A DNA stretch of 35,528 nucleotides, from contig JBBPYR010000210.1 in NCBI GenBank assembly GCA_038199755.1, forward strand, positions 1-35,528, in the 5' to 3' direction. The notes below the pieces were generated by a model that was not told the origin of the DNA, made no database searches, and saw nothing but the letters and a program-made list of their open reading frames with translations. The DNA comes from JBBPYR01 sp038199755 (GTDB lineage Bacteria; Chloroflexota; Ktedonobacteria; Ktedonobacterales; Ktedonobacteraceae). The translations under genes and the position numbers were made by a program. Positions 7,212 to 15,023 of the stretch are shown one piece after another (position 1 is the stretch's first letter; the number at the start of each line of letters is the position of its first letter).

Positions 7212-9023
7212 TCAGTCGTCTTCTTCCTTCCCGTCTGGCATCGCAACAGAACGAGGCCTCTTATCGGGAGGAGAAAGAGTTGGTGACACTGGCACCACCT
7301 GAATATGGTACGAGAGCCAGACGGCAAGCCAGCGCTGTGAAGGAAGATTAGCTGTATCTTCTACATAGTCCCAGCGAGCAATGAGATGGTCTTCGCACAG
7401 ACGTTTCATTGCTTTTTCAAAGCGTTTCCTTGTTTTATCTTGTTCGCTCGTGTTGATTGGCAGACTGAGTTCATCGATGATGTCACTGAGCTTGCGTGTG
7501 ATCGTGTCAGTGTTTCCTTGGCCATAGAGGTGAAAGGTGAAATAGCGCGCCAGCCGCTTTTCCCACTGCTCTCGGTAGGGATCGTAGGCGAGTGCCTGCT
7601 GAAACAACGATGCTAGCTGCTTGTCCAGCAACGCCTCAATACAGGTGCCAGGACGGTATCGCCAGGCAATTGCGAAGTGATTGGGCGAAGGGTCCTGTGA
7701 CGCGAGGAGTGTATGTTGCTGGAGAAAGTCGGTGATCGTGAGTAGATAGCTTTCAAGCTGGATGATATGTTTACGTGGCCGTCCGCGACGTTTTGGCTCT
7801 TGTTGCTCGACCTGCGTCCATTGGCGTACCGTGACGTGTGTATTGCGAATGTGTTCGATACTGATGCTGATCTCTTCGAGATTCTCCTGTCGATAGCTTT
7901 GTAGATGCTTTGTTCCGTCACTTGCGATGTATGTTCGGGGTTGAATCCCTCGGTATGTTAACAGATGGTCCGCCGTGATCCAGGTGTACCCGTCCGGGTC
8001 TTTGGCTACTGCGATCCAGTGCGCGAGTAAACAGAGGAGTACATCCCCATCGTGATCATTGAAGGCGCGGATTTGCTTCCACAGCATTTCGAGGTTGGCG
8101 GGAGAGAAGGAGGGATTCTCTGCAGGTTTCCACTCCACCTGAGCGTAGTCTTTCGCACGTTGGTGCAGGTACATTGGTTTGCGTGCGTCTTGTCTCCATC
8201 CACTTCCTTTGCTACTCTGTGCGTTGCTGTAAGCGGCCAGCGCGCCTTGTAAGGCAAGGGAGGAAGGTATCAACGCGACCGATTGCTGTTGAAAGGCAGC
8301 GGGCTTCGGAATAGAGTGTAACGATGAAGCCGCCTGCTTCTGCTGTTGGTGTAAATCCCAGTAGAGTTGTGCGAGTTGCTTGGCTATCTGTTGCGTGTGC
8401 GGCCAGTTCAGGTCAGCATCTTTCAAATACGTTCCTGTTTGGGATGAGACTGCTTCAGGAAGATGCTCGCTGTTTTCCAAGCGGCTAAGCATATAAATGT
8501 TATGGTGTAAAGCCATATAAAGTCTCCGCGCATCAGATCCTAATTGTTCAAGGATGTAGTGAGAAGACGTTTCCTCGTGAAAAACCAAGGCATCCCGGCC
8601 AATCGCCAAGTTTCTCAAGCTCAAACTATGCAGCATTTCCTCTCCATTAAGACGAGGCGGTGTTAGGAAAGCAAGGAGTACAGGGTACTGCTCAGCATAC
8701 TGCAGATCGTCCATATTGATCCAGGTTTCCTCGATGGTGGCTTCTGCTTGTCTTGTAAGAAGCGTAGGCGAAAGTTGACTTGCTGCGCAGAGGCGCATTT
8801 CGATAGGAAATGCATCAGCTTTTTGCCAGTTAGCGGTAGCCAGTTCTGCTACCTGGTGCTCTGAAAGTTCCTTGAAGGTAGCGGTTGGCATGGTTAGCCA
8901 GAAAATCCACTCTGGGTAGGATGGATGCCGGAAGGCATAGGGCTCAATCTGTCCTATTGATGGGAATGGTTTGAGAAATGAAATCATTACCACTGCGGCA
9001 TAGAGACCCATCAGTGTTTCCAT
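7212..9023 (-). CDS. Probable plasmid replication initiator (winged-helix-like)
   Basis: 603 aa, no family recognised with certainty. Residues about 330-400 (LWKQIRAFNDHDGDVLLCLLAHWIA ... ITADHLLTYRGI) and about 480-570 look like two helical DNA-binding domains. Between them is an AT-hook-like basic patch (PKRRGRPRKH, about 408-417). The C-terminus is acidic (PDGKEEDD). I infer an initiator role from context: two iteron-like repeats directly after its stop codon, an inverted repeat sharing words with them upstream of its start, an AT-rich tract and a replicative helicase next door. The start at 9023 has AAGGAG about 15 bases upstream, rather far, so translation might begin slightly differently. 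Alternative: a large unrelated DNA-binding protein. The residues alone do not prove Rep function. Confidence 0.5.
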   Translation of the reverse strand: METLMGLYAAVVMISFLKPFPSIGQIEPYAFRHPSYPEWIFWLTMPTATFKELSEHQVAELATANWQKADAFPIEMRLCAASQLSPTLLTRQAEATIEETWINMDDLQYAEQYPVLLAFLTPPRLNGEEMLHSLSLRNLAIGRDALVFHEETSSHYILEQLGSDARRLYMALHHNIYMLSRLENSEHLPEAVSSQTGTYLKDADLNWPHTQQIAKQLAQLYWDLHQQQKQAASSLHSIPKPAAFQQQSVALIPSSLALQGALAAYSNAQSSKGSGWRQDARKPMYLHQRAKDYAQVEWKPAENPSFSPANLEMLWKQIRAFNDHDGDVLLCLLAHWIAVAKDPDGYTWITADHLLTYRGIQPRTYIASDGTKHLQSYRQENLEEISISIEHIRNTHVTVRQWTQVEQQEPKRRGRPRKHIIQLESYLLTITDFLQQHTLLASQDPSPNHFAIAWRYRPGTCIEALLDKQLASLFQQALAYDPYREQWEKRLARYFTFHLYGQGNTDTITRKLSDIIDELSLPINTSEQDKTRKRFEKAMKRLCEDHLIARWDYVEDTANLPSQRWLAVWLSYHIQVVPVSPTLSPPDKRPRSVAMPDGKEEDD

Positions 9024-9098
9024 GATGGAAAGCCGCTTCTCCTTTCGCCAGTGTTTCTTCTCGTTTTCTTGTTTGCTCTATTCAGGAATGGTATCTTC

Positions 9099-9123
9099 AG
9101 TTGTACGCAAACTGCGTACAACT
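9099..9123. promoter_or_regulatory. Perfect inverted repeat upstream of the probable initiator
   Basis: AGTTGTACGCA (9099-9109) and TGCGTACAACT (9113-9123) are exact reverse complements with a 3-base spacer. It lies 76 bp upstream of the 9023 start codon and past the dinD stop. The arm shares GTACGCAA with the first iteron-like repeat, and the adjacent minus-strand word AAGATACC (in 9091-9098) is also in the iteron. This suggests a Rep-dimer operator for autoregulation. Confidence 0.55.
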
Positions 9124-9147
9124 GTCCATGGTTTGTTTCAGCTTTGA

Positions 9148-10053
9148 TTATTCTGATGTATCGAATAAAGGTGCTTGCCCATCGTGTTCTTGTGCTTTCA
9201 GTTTCCGTTTCTTTGCGGCCCTGCGTCGCTCTTCAACGAGTTTACGAATTGATGGTCCGGTTGGCATATCTTCCGGCATGGGCTGTCTAATTCGCTCTAT
9301 CGTCTGCCTGATCTGATCGCCAACAAAGTAGTGTGTATTGGACGCCTCGTCTAGTCCTGTCACCTCATCATCTCTCAGCTTGCGCTCGGTGAGCACATTT
9401 TTGAAATCAATTGCTGACAATTCCTCTCGTCCAATGCGGTCCAGATAATCTTCGTTCTCCGGGATGCCTTTGCGTTCTTTCAACTCTTGGAGGGTATGGC
9501 GGTGCAATCCCAGATAGCCCGAATCAACAAAGATACCAAAATATTCCGACTGCACCCCTGCCTGCTGCGCAGCTTCGCCAAGCTGTTTGTAGCTCTCGCT
9601 TACCTTGAGCCGCATCGCCAGCCGTTTCTCCTGTTCCTCCCTGAGTTGATGCATCTCATGAGCACGTGTACTTACTGCAAAATAGACCTGTGCCGCCGCT
9701 ATCTCTGCCTTACGGGAATCACCATTCTGTGCCGTGAGATAGCAGGCCAGACGGGAAAGATAGTAGTCTTTCACTGTGCGGGTGCCACCGTTTGGCATTG
9801 GCGATGATTTACTGGCGTCAGTAAAATGTTGCTCGACCATGTTTCCCGTCTCGGTGCAAGCAATCATCGCTTTCTTAATAACCAGTTCAAAATTCTGCCA
9901 TTTCTTTCCATAACCGAGCAGCGGCATAAGTCTACGAGCACTCCAGAACTCTATATCATAGATATTTGTCTGCTTAATCGAATCAAAATCCGGTGATTGA
10001 TTACGGCTCACCTTAAACTCCGTTTCTTTTGATACTTTTGCCGTTTCTATCAT
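9148..10053 (-). CDS. dinD: DNA damage-inducible protein D
   Basis: 301 aa from the ATG at 10053, near the E. coli length of 274. The DinD pattern is clear along the whole protein: FWSARRLMPLLGYGKKWQNF (36-55), a Cys in IACTETG, LSRLACYLTAQNGDSRKAEIAAAQVYFAVSTR, EEQEKRLAMRLK, QLGEAAQQAGV, IFVDSGYLGL, RKGIPENEDYLDRIGREEL, NTHYFVGDQIRQTIE and MPEDMPT. In E. coli DinD is SOS-induced and inhibits RecA strand exchange by acting on RecA filaments. A TTG start 12 codons upstream is possible. The ATG itself lies inside a 42-bp perfect palindrome, and no strong ribosome site precedes it, so expression is probably controlled there. Presence beside replication genes suggests a role in managing recombination on the replicon. 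Confidence 0.88.
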   Translation of the reverse strand: MIETAKVSKETEFKVSRNQSPDFDSIKQTNIYDIEFWSARRLMPLLGYGKKWQNFELVIKKAMIACTETGNMVEQHFTDASKSSPMPNGGTRTVKDYYLSRLACYLTAQNGDSRKAEIAAAQVYFAVSTRAHEMHQLREEQEKRLAMRLKVSESYKQLGEAAQQAGVQSEYFGIFVDSGYLGLHRHTLQELKERKGIPENEDYLDRIGREELSAIDFKNVLTERKLRDDEVTGLDEASNTHYFVGDQIRQTIERIRQPMPEDMPTGPSIRKLVEERRRAAKKRKLKAQEHDGQAPLFDTSE

Positions 10054-10083
10054 GTTGGTGATATCACCAACATGATAGAAACG
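10042..10083. promoter_or_regulatory. 42-bp perfect palindrome covering the dinD start codon
   Basis: The two 21-bp halves (CGTTTCTATCATGTTGGTGAT at 10042-10062 and its exact complement at 10063-10083) meet at GATATC with no spacer. The dinD ATG is at 10051-10053 inside one half. In mRNA it would form a very stable hairpin burying the start codon; in DNA it could be a dimer operator or cruciform. No LexA-type box is seen nearby. Confidence 0.85.
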
Positions 10084-10148
10084 ACGCAAGAGCGTTGTGA
10101 ACGACCTTCAAAGAGTTGCGCCTGAGCTATCTTCTGCAGCATTGAAGC

Positions 10149-10544
10149 TCATGAGTGTATTTGTGCATTTTTAATATCGTCCAGCACCGATGCCTCAATT
10201 GCCTCAAACATTTTGATGTCTGTCTTTTGCTGCCATTCATCCAATTGATCAAAATGTTTCACATACGATGGTTTTGGGTCGTGTAGAAGCTGGAAGATCA
10301 AAACGTTCCATATCGAGCAAACAAGATAACCACCATACTCGCGGGAAATTTGTATTCCTTGCTCCAGGGTAGGAAGAATAATAGCGCGTACATGCTGATA
10401 GAGCAATTTAATTGCATCCTGTTCCCATTCGTCCATCTGCGACCAGGGTTTGATGTAAGATGGCTTTGGAGTGCCAGAGTAGTATTCATTGACACCGTCG
10501 ATCCACGCTTGGCGCGTCAAAAGCCAGCCTTGCTCTTGATTCAT
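10149..10544 (-). CDS. Unknown protein with an internal duplication
   Basis: 131 aa, not recognised. The two halves are repeats of one another: PKPSYIKPWSQMDEWEQ at about 27-43 and PKPSYVKHFDQLDEWQQ at about 90-106, each followed by a helix with Ile-rich ends (LLYQHVRAIIL / KMFEAIEASVL). The conserved W-x(2)-hydrophobic-DEW pattern may be a small folded unit. It lies between dinD and the XRE regulator in the same orientation, with about 95 bp on each side. No transmembrane segment. Function unknown. Confidence 0.6.
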   Translation of the reverse strand: MNQEQGWLLTRQAWIDGVNEYYSGTPKPSYIKPWSQMDEWEQDAIKLLYQHVRAIILPTLEQGIQISREYGGYLVCSIWNVLIFQLLHDPKPSYVKHFDQLDEWQQKTDIKMFEAIEASVLDDIKNAQIHS

Positions 10545-10646
10545 AGCTATTTCCTTTTATGCCAACAACTGTAGTTGTTGATGTGATGTATCCCTGCTTT
10601 CAAAGGGCAAGATTTTTCCATAATCGCTATGTTGACTATCTGTTTG

Positions 10647-12053
10647 TTATTTCCGGAAATACTCTGCCAGTGCTTTTACTTTTGCCTCACCTGGCCAAAC
10701 AATTCGCATTGTCTGATAAATGTCCCATGCTTCATTACGTCCCCACTGACTGTTTAAAGCTTTCGATTGGTTTACTGCTGCTTCCACATAAGTGCGGCAT
10801 TGTTCTTGGTTGTGAGATGCAACAGCAGCCTTTGCTAGGAGGTTTATGAATTCTAGATGGGTTAACGCGCCTATGGAAATCTTGGGTTGTAGACTTTCAC
10901 CATCAATTACTTTAGTGAAAGCACTCCAAGCTTGTTTGGGTTGATCAAGATCAAGATATGTTAACCCTTCGTACATGAATAACACTGAAAGTCCACTATC
11001 TGCGTATAGGAAGCTTGGGTCTTCTTCAAAATGATCTGGGAAAGTTTCATTGGCTTTTCCAAGATAATAAAATGCCTTCTGCTCTTGTCCGCATCGAGCA
11101 CTAGCCCCAGCGAGACCTTGATAGATGCGGCTTCGCAGCAGTGGAGAAACTTGGTTAATGAATGGAAAAACCTTCTCATACGTTGCTAGTGCCTGCGAGG
11201 GGTTCTTCGCGATAAGAAACATTGTCGCCTGTTGTTTAAGCGCAGCAGCTTCTAGATTGTAGTTGTGGGATAATCCACTATACTGTTGTCCGTATTGCAC
11301 AGCTAGTTGGCTATACATTTCCATTGCGGGAAGATTGAATTGGTCCAATGCTACTAGGCTGGCAAGCAGATAACCTTGTGTTGTGAGTTCGGAAATTGTT
11401 GATAAATGCTTTGAAGGCTGCCGTGATAATGCTACAAGTTTGGGTAGAAATGTCGGTAACACTTGCTCAACAATAGCCATCTCACTGCTATTGGTGATAT
11501 GCCAGCACCCCTCAGTAATTTTTGTAAAGCGTGTTAGAGTAGCTAGATCAATATCGTATGGTTTGCTGATGGCATGTGCAAGACGCTGCCACGGTTCAAT
11601 ATCTACCATAGCTTTGGGTGCTCCGAAGGCTGTACCTAAGATCATGGTGAATTGCTTGATTAGCTCTCTACGTGCGTTGTCAAAGTCGCCCACAGAAATC
11701 TCTCCTAACATGAACAGAAGGCTTCTAGCTTGTTCTTCTGTTAATATAATGGGTGAGTTTGTAGAATACGACAGCAGTGACGCGGGATTGCCGATATCCA
11801 GGCTTTCTGGTATATCCTCTTCTTTCATATCTTGGAGAAATCCCAAGGCATTAGCCGTGATACCATAGATATCGATTAGCATCTCTTGGTAATAAGGTCG
11901 TGGCTTTACTTCGCCACGCTCCCATCTTCCAATCAGCTTTGAGTCGGCTCCCCCTCCTCTTTTTTGTATCTCCTCTGCCAGCCGATCAAGAGACCAACCT
12001 CGTAACAGTCGTTGCCGACGCAATAGATCATTTGGTTTCTTTAATTCAATCAT
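10647..12053 (-). CDS. XRE-family regulator with TPR-like C-terminus
   Basis: 468 aa. Residues about 8-66 form a cro/C1-type helix-turn-helix (LLRRQRLLRGWSLDRLAEEI ... IGRWERGEVKPRPYYQ). The rest is helical with repeats of TPR style (LATYEKVFPFINQVSPLLRSRIYQGLAGASARCGQ; AFYYLGKANETF), as in peptide- or ligand-sensing regulators. Start at 12053 has GGAGG upstream, with TAGAAT and TTGTAA promoter boxes and a phased TTACTCC array beyond (12099-12225). It is the likely master regulator of the left block, but its targets are not shown. This architecture is frequent in Ktedonobacteria and Streptomyces. Confidence 0.82.
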   Translation of the reverse strand: MIELKKPNDLLRRQRLLRGWSLDRLAEEIQKRGGGADSKLIGRWERGEVKPRPYYQEMLIDIYGITANALGFLQDMKEEDIPESLDIGNPASLLSYSTNSPIILTEEQARSLLFMLGEISVGDFDNARRELIKQFTMILGTAFGAPKAMVDIEPWQRLAHAISKPYDIDLATLTRFTKITEGCWHITNSSEMAIVEQVLPTFLPKLVALSRQPSKHLSTISELTTQGYLLASLVALDQFNLPAMEMYSQLAVQYGQQYSGLSHNYNLEAAALKQQATMFLIAKNPSQALATYEKVFPFINQVSPLLRSRIYQGLAGASARCGQEQKAFYYLGKANETFPDHFEEDPSFLYADSGLSVLFMYEGLTYLDLDQPKQAWSAFTKVIDGESLQPKISIGALTHLEFINLLAKAAVASHNQEQCRTYVEAAVNQSKALNSQWGRNEAWDIYQTMRIVWPGEAKVKALAEYFRK

Positions 12054-12098
12054 CCCTTATTCCTCCAGGGACGTGTTTCCGAAACGACCTACAGTTTG

Positions 12099-12127
12099 AT
12101 TCTACCTAAGCGTTTGTAGACTTACAA
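12099..12127 (-). promoter_or_regulatory. Promoter of the XRE-TPR gene
   Basis: On the minus strand TTGTAA (12122-12127) and TAGAAT (12099-12104) are 17 bp apart, about 45 bp before the start codon at 12053. Confidence 0.55.
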
Positions 12128-12163
12128 GCGTTTTAGATACCCTGTAGTAAATTGACGCCTACA

Positions 12164-12225
12164 TTACTCCTAGATTACCCCAAGTTTTCTGTTGGCTTAC
12201 TCCAAAGCTTATCCTGTGTTACTCC
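12164..12225. repeat. Helically phased TTACTCC repeats
   Basis: TTACTCC at 12164, TTACCCC at 12175, TTACTCC at 12197 and TTACTCC at 12219; start-to-start steps are 11, 22 and 22 bp, so all face the same side of the helix. A weaker TTATCC at 12209 sits near a missing phase. They lie just upstream of the XRE-TPR promoter and look like an operator or activator array. Confidence 0.55.
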
Positions 12226-12338
12226 TAAATGGTGTGTTCTTTTACGCGAAATTTCTATATCATTGCTATAGAAAACAAAAACATACAGAAAGGCTAGGGA
12301 TCGTGAAAGTACCTTACTCAAGTTTCAATACTGCAAAA

Positions 12339-12521
12339 TCACTTAGTAGCTTGGTTTTCCAAGAACTTATTAAAGTCTTCACGTTTGATTTTGTAGTCTC
12401 GTCCAAGTCGGTATGCCTTGAGTTGTTTCTTTCTAATCCAATTTCTAACAGTTTCTTCGCTGACGTCTACTTCCTTCGCTATTCTTTCAACTGTCAGCCA
12501 TTCTTGCGCTTCTTCTGTCAT
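12339..12521 (-). CDS. Excisionase-family helix-turn-helix protein
   Basis: 60 aa from ATG 12521, chosen because GGAG stands six bases upstream; a longer reading to 12575 crosses the operator and promoter. Residues 7-55 are the MerR/HTH_17 type seen in Xis and SinR-like small proteins: EWLTVERIAKEVDVSEETVRNWIRKKQLKAYRLGRDYKI is the winged-helix signature (given in two overlapping parts here, 7-25 and 26-45). Such proteins bend DNA at recombination sites or act as small repressors. No integrase is in this window, so a regulator role is as likely as excision. A consensus promoter and an inverted repeat are immediately upstream. Confidence 0.8.
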   Translation of the reverse strand: MTEEAQEWLTVERIAKEVDVSEETVRNWIRKKQLKAYRLGRDYKIKREDFNKFLENQATK

Positions 12522-12538
12522 GTACAACTCCATATAAC

Positions 12539-12560
12539 GTAAACCATATAGGTGGTTTAC
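12539..12560. promoter_or_regulatory. Inverted-repeat operator at the excisionase-like gene start site
   Basis: GTAAACCA and TGGTTTAC flank a 6-base spacer. It covers the predicted transcription start, about 18 bp upstream of the start codon; a bound protein would block the promoter at 12565-12593. Confidence 0.6.
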
Positions 12561-12564
12561 CGCA

Positions 12565-12593
12565 ATTATAACCATTTTTTAATATAACGTCAA
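12565..12593 (-). promoter_or_regulatory. Near-perfect sigma-70-type promoter
   Basis: Minus strand TTGACG (12588-12593), 17-bp spacer, TATAAT (12565-12570). Drives the excisionase-like gene. Confidence 0.75.
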
Positions 12594-12599
12594 ATCAAT

Positions 12600-13011
12600 A
12601 GCTAAAAGGGTTGAAATTTCATTGTATATTAGTTTATAATCGCAATAGACGATATAAGTGGCAATAGACAAGCATCATTTAGTAATTCTCTGCATATAAG
12701 CAAGTAGTATGGTATATTATAAACCCTGGCTCTGGTGAGAGTCCTGAGCCAGGATTGAAGAGAGTCTTAGTAGGGTGTCTTTAGTAGTGTGGATTTTCGT
12801 AGTGCTGTTTTGTAGTGCGTAGGTGTTTTGCGGTGGAGAGGCGTGTTCTGAGTTTGCGAGGCCCGGACACGTCCCCTCACCTTTGCACCAATTGTTGTTG
12901 TTCACAACTCTGGCATCCCCATTATATCACGTGATGTAGGCCTTTGATGCCCTCACGTGCCTCTCTCGATGCCAGGGTTCACTTACTATCCTGAAAGAGG
13001 AGTAAAACCCT
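12600..13011. other. Gene-free boundary and leader of the plus-strand operon
   Basis: No supportable gene. Direct repeats GCAATAGAC at 12642 and 12661 (19-bp step) precede an AT-rich stretch with TATATT (12713-12718) that could start the rightward operon. A hairpin CCTGGCTC/GAGCCAGG (12725-12753) would sit at the very 5' end of the RNA, followed by about 250 bases of leader with several GTAGTG words and an ATCACGTGAT palindrome near 12926. A 62-codon minus-strand frame here has no coding character. Confidence 0.35.
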
Positions 13012-13296
13012 ATGGCAACCACCACCAATGGAACGGCACTTGCTGTCGCTGTCCGTGAAGAAGATCTCCAAGAAATGGAAGAATTGTTGCGTGATCTGCA
13101 AGGTCGTGCCGACAAAGCCCGTACCGATGGGCGCGTGTTTATGATGGAGCAATACGTGCTGTTGATTGCGCGTGTCGCGCCGGAAGTGACCCGCATCCAG
13201 AAGCGTTTCCAGCGTGAGGCACTGGCGGGTTTCCGCAAAGACCACAAGGAACTCAAGAAACAGGCCAAGAAGGGGAGCGAGAGTACCGACGAGTAG
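13012..13296 (+). CDS. Small charged helical protein of unknown function
   Basis: 94 aa, start with AGGAG nine bases upstream. After a Thr-rich start it is all-helical and strongly charged, with heptad-like spacing (about 17-40 and 60-88), ending KKQAKKGSESTDE. No cysteine, no membrane helix. It resembles small accessory proteins in phage or conjugation operons but matches none. First gene of the rightward run; the gap of 227 bp to the next gene (GTGG-rich, no gene seen) suggests it may have its own transcript. Confidence 0.6.
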   Translation: MATTTNGTALAVAVREEDLQEMEELLRDLQGRADKARTDGRVFMMEQYVLLIARVAPEVTRIQKRFQREALAGFRKDHKELKKQAKKGSESTDE

Positions 13297-13523
13297 GGTG
13301 CTCTCTTGTGCGACCCTTAAATCGTTGGCGCGGTCCACGTGGGCGTGGTGGTTTGGTGGATCTGGGTGGTGGAATCTGGTGGCGTCGTGGTGGACTCGTG
13401 GGCCGTTCCCGCTCGATTTTTGCTGCCAGATGATTTGAGAGTGCCGATTTTCCGAACCATTTGGTGCTATCACCGTTAATCGGCTTTCACGACCACGAAA
13501 TGATATGAGGAAGACACAACACC

Positions 13524-14459
13524 ATGGATGATCAAAATACGCCCCCGGACGGTATCCCCGTCATGCCACATCAGCCCCAAGGATCGGCACCGGGTGGTGC
13601 GACTACGCAGCCCCAACGGGATACGGGTCCCCTCAATGCGCTTGGTGGCTGGTTCACGTCCACCTTTGGGGGTAACGGTACGAAGCAGGGAGTTGCAACG
13701 CCACCGTCCGAGCCCACTCGCGAACGCTCCGCCATAGAGAAGATGCGCGATACCGTCGCCGAGTTCGATGAAGACTACAAGGGCATGGGAGAACGCCTAC
13801 TGGGGTTTTTCATGCAATTGGTTGGGCACGTCGGCCCATTCGCATTAGTGCTCTGGGTTGGCTCGGACCTGGGCAAATACTATACGCCGGTCATGGATCA
13901 GGTGCCTGCCTATGGCCTTTCGTTTACCATTGAATGCATTATCGCCGGGTGTACGATTGCGATGGGCCGCTCCTTTGGCGAGATTGCCAGTGGCAAAGCC
14001 AATTGGGGCAAGGCCTGCGCGGTGGTGCTCATCTGGCTGATTCTCAATCTCTCCTCGGCTTTTGGCCTCTACCTCGTGATTACCCACGGCAATGCGGTGA
14101 GTGGCATCACCGAAGTGAGTATGATCGTGCGTGTGGCTGCCATTGCCCTCGGCGATCTCGGCTGCTCGGCCATGCTGATGTTCAAGGGCCAGTCGATGCA
14201 GAAGCACATCGAATCCATCAAGAAGCGGGCAACCGCCATCAGCGAATTGGCCGATGCCCAGCGTAGCATCGAAGAGGCCGACAAGAATGCTGCCTTGCGT
14301 GACCAGATGATGAAGGCGACCCTCAAAATTCAGGAAGACCTTTCGGCCAAGATTGGCGATGCGGTCTCCATGGTCATGCAATCCATCCTGGAGAAGATGG
14401 AGAAGGCCCTCAAGGATGAGGACAACGGCAAAAACGAGCGCGGCTATGGCCGTCGCTAA
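13524..14459 (+). CDS. Multi-pass membrane protein with cytoplasmic coiled coil
   Basis: 311 aa, start at ATG 13524 after a GAGGAAG ribosome site. Residues 1-85 are Pro/Gly/Gln-rich and polar. Four hydrophobic segments follow (about 92-112 LVGHVGPFALVLWVGSDL, 125-147 with Cys-Ile-Ile-Ala, 155-185 KACAVVLIWLILNLSSAFGLYLVI, and 195-225). Residues about 230-300 are a charged helix (QKHIESIKKRATAISELADAQ ...). The layout is that of a membrane anchor with an intracellular coiled coil, as in holin-like or conjugation pore-associated proteins, but there is no family match. Followed at 35 bp by the next gene with its own ribosome site. Confidence 0.6.
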   Translation: MDDQNTPPDGIPVMPHQPQGSAPGGATTQPQRDTGPLNALGGWFTSTFGGNGTKQGVATPPSEPTRERSAIEKMRDTVAEFDEDYKGMGERLLGFFMQLVGHVGPFALVLWVGSDLGKYYTPVMDQVPAYGLSFTIECIIAGCTIAMGRSFGEIASGKANWGKACAVVLIWLILNLSSAFGLYLVITHGNAVSGITEVSMIVRVAAIALGDLGCSAMLMFKGQSMQKHIESIKKRATAISELADAQRSIEEADKNAALRDQMMKATLKIQEDLSAKIGDAVSMVMQSILEKMEKALKDEDNGKNERGYGRR

Positions 14460-14494
14460 CACGTCGTCGTACTGAAGAGAAGGAAGGTGTTGCC

Positions 14495-14983
14495 ATGAGA
14501 GAACTGGATGTCTTACGCATGTTTGTCGCCCGTACTGACAACTATGCGGTGAGCAGCATCTCCTTCCTTCGTGGGCGCATGTATCAAGTGACGATGCAAG
14601 GTGAGAGCTACACCGCCGTAGTCCTCATCTCTTCCTTTGAGTATTATGAAAAACGCTACCATATCGCACAGCGACGGCCTACCCTGGTGATCTGCTTTGA
14701 GCACGACACGGTCCTGCCCGTCAAAGTGCTCTCCATGCGGGCTGGGAACTTGGCCGAGCCCTATGAGTTGCCGCAAGAGATCATCAACATTGAGAGTCAG
14801 CGCTACAGCAAACTTGGCTCCCAGGTCTTGCTTGGCATGTATATCTCTGGCATGAAGGTGGCACAAACCATTATCAGTGATCTGCCTGATACGACGCGCA
14901 AACGCTATCTCAAAAAAGTGGAAACCCTGGCTAAGCGCAAGCGTGGTCGGCCCGTTGGATTAACCCCTCTCGTAGCATCGTAG
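14495..14983 (+). CDS. Unknown protein with C-terminal AT-hook-like tail
   Basis: 162 aa, AAGGAAGG before the ATG. Mixed alpha/beta composition with several beta strands in the first half (YQVTMQGESYTAVVLIS; RPTLVICFEHDTVLPVKVL). The C-terminus has a basic KRKRGRPVG, an AT-hook type motif at about 151-159, so it may touch DNA. Not recognised. Lies between two membrane proteins in the same orientation. Confidence 0.6.
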   Translation: MRELDVLRMFVARTDNYAVSSISFLRGRMYQVTMQGESYTAVVLISSFEYYEKRYHIAQRRPTLVICFEHDTVLPVKVLSMRAGNLAEPYELPQEIINIESQRYSKLGSQVLLGMYISGMKVAQTIISDLPDTTRKRYLKKVETLAKRKRGRPVGLTPLVAS

Positions 14984-15023
14984 TGCGTCTTCTCTATCTC
15001 TCATTGCAAGGAGAAAACCACGT

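Noticed and set aside
12717..12905. 62-codon minus-strand ORF
   Set aside because: Low-complexity Asn/Thr/Ser/Gln composition, no ribosome site, lies on the leader and hairpin of the opposite strand.
13297..13523. GTGG/GGTGG-rich stretch looking like a repeat array
   Set aside because: Short G/T words without constant length or spacer; simple composition bias.
13845..14462. 205-codon minus-strand frame inside the membrane protein gene
   Set aside because: His/Arg-rich mirror of a G+C-rich gene; no ribosome site, and the plus-strand protein has sensible membrane helices.
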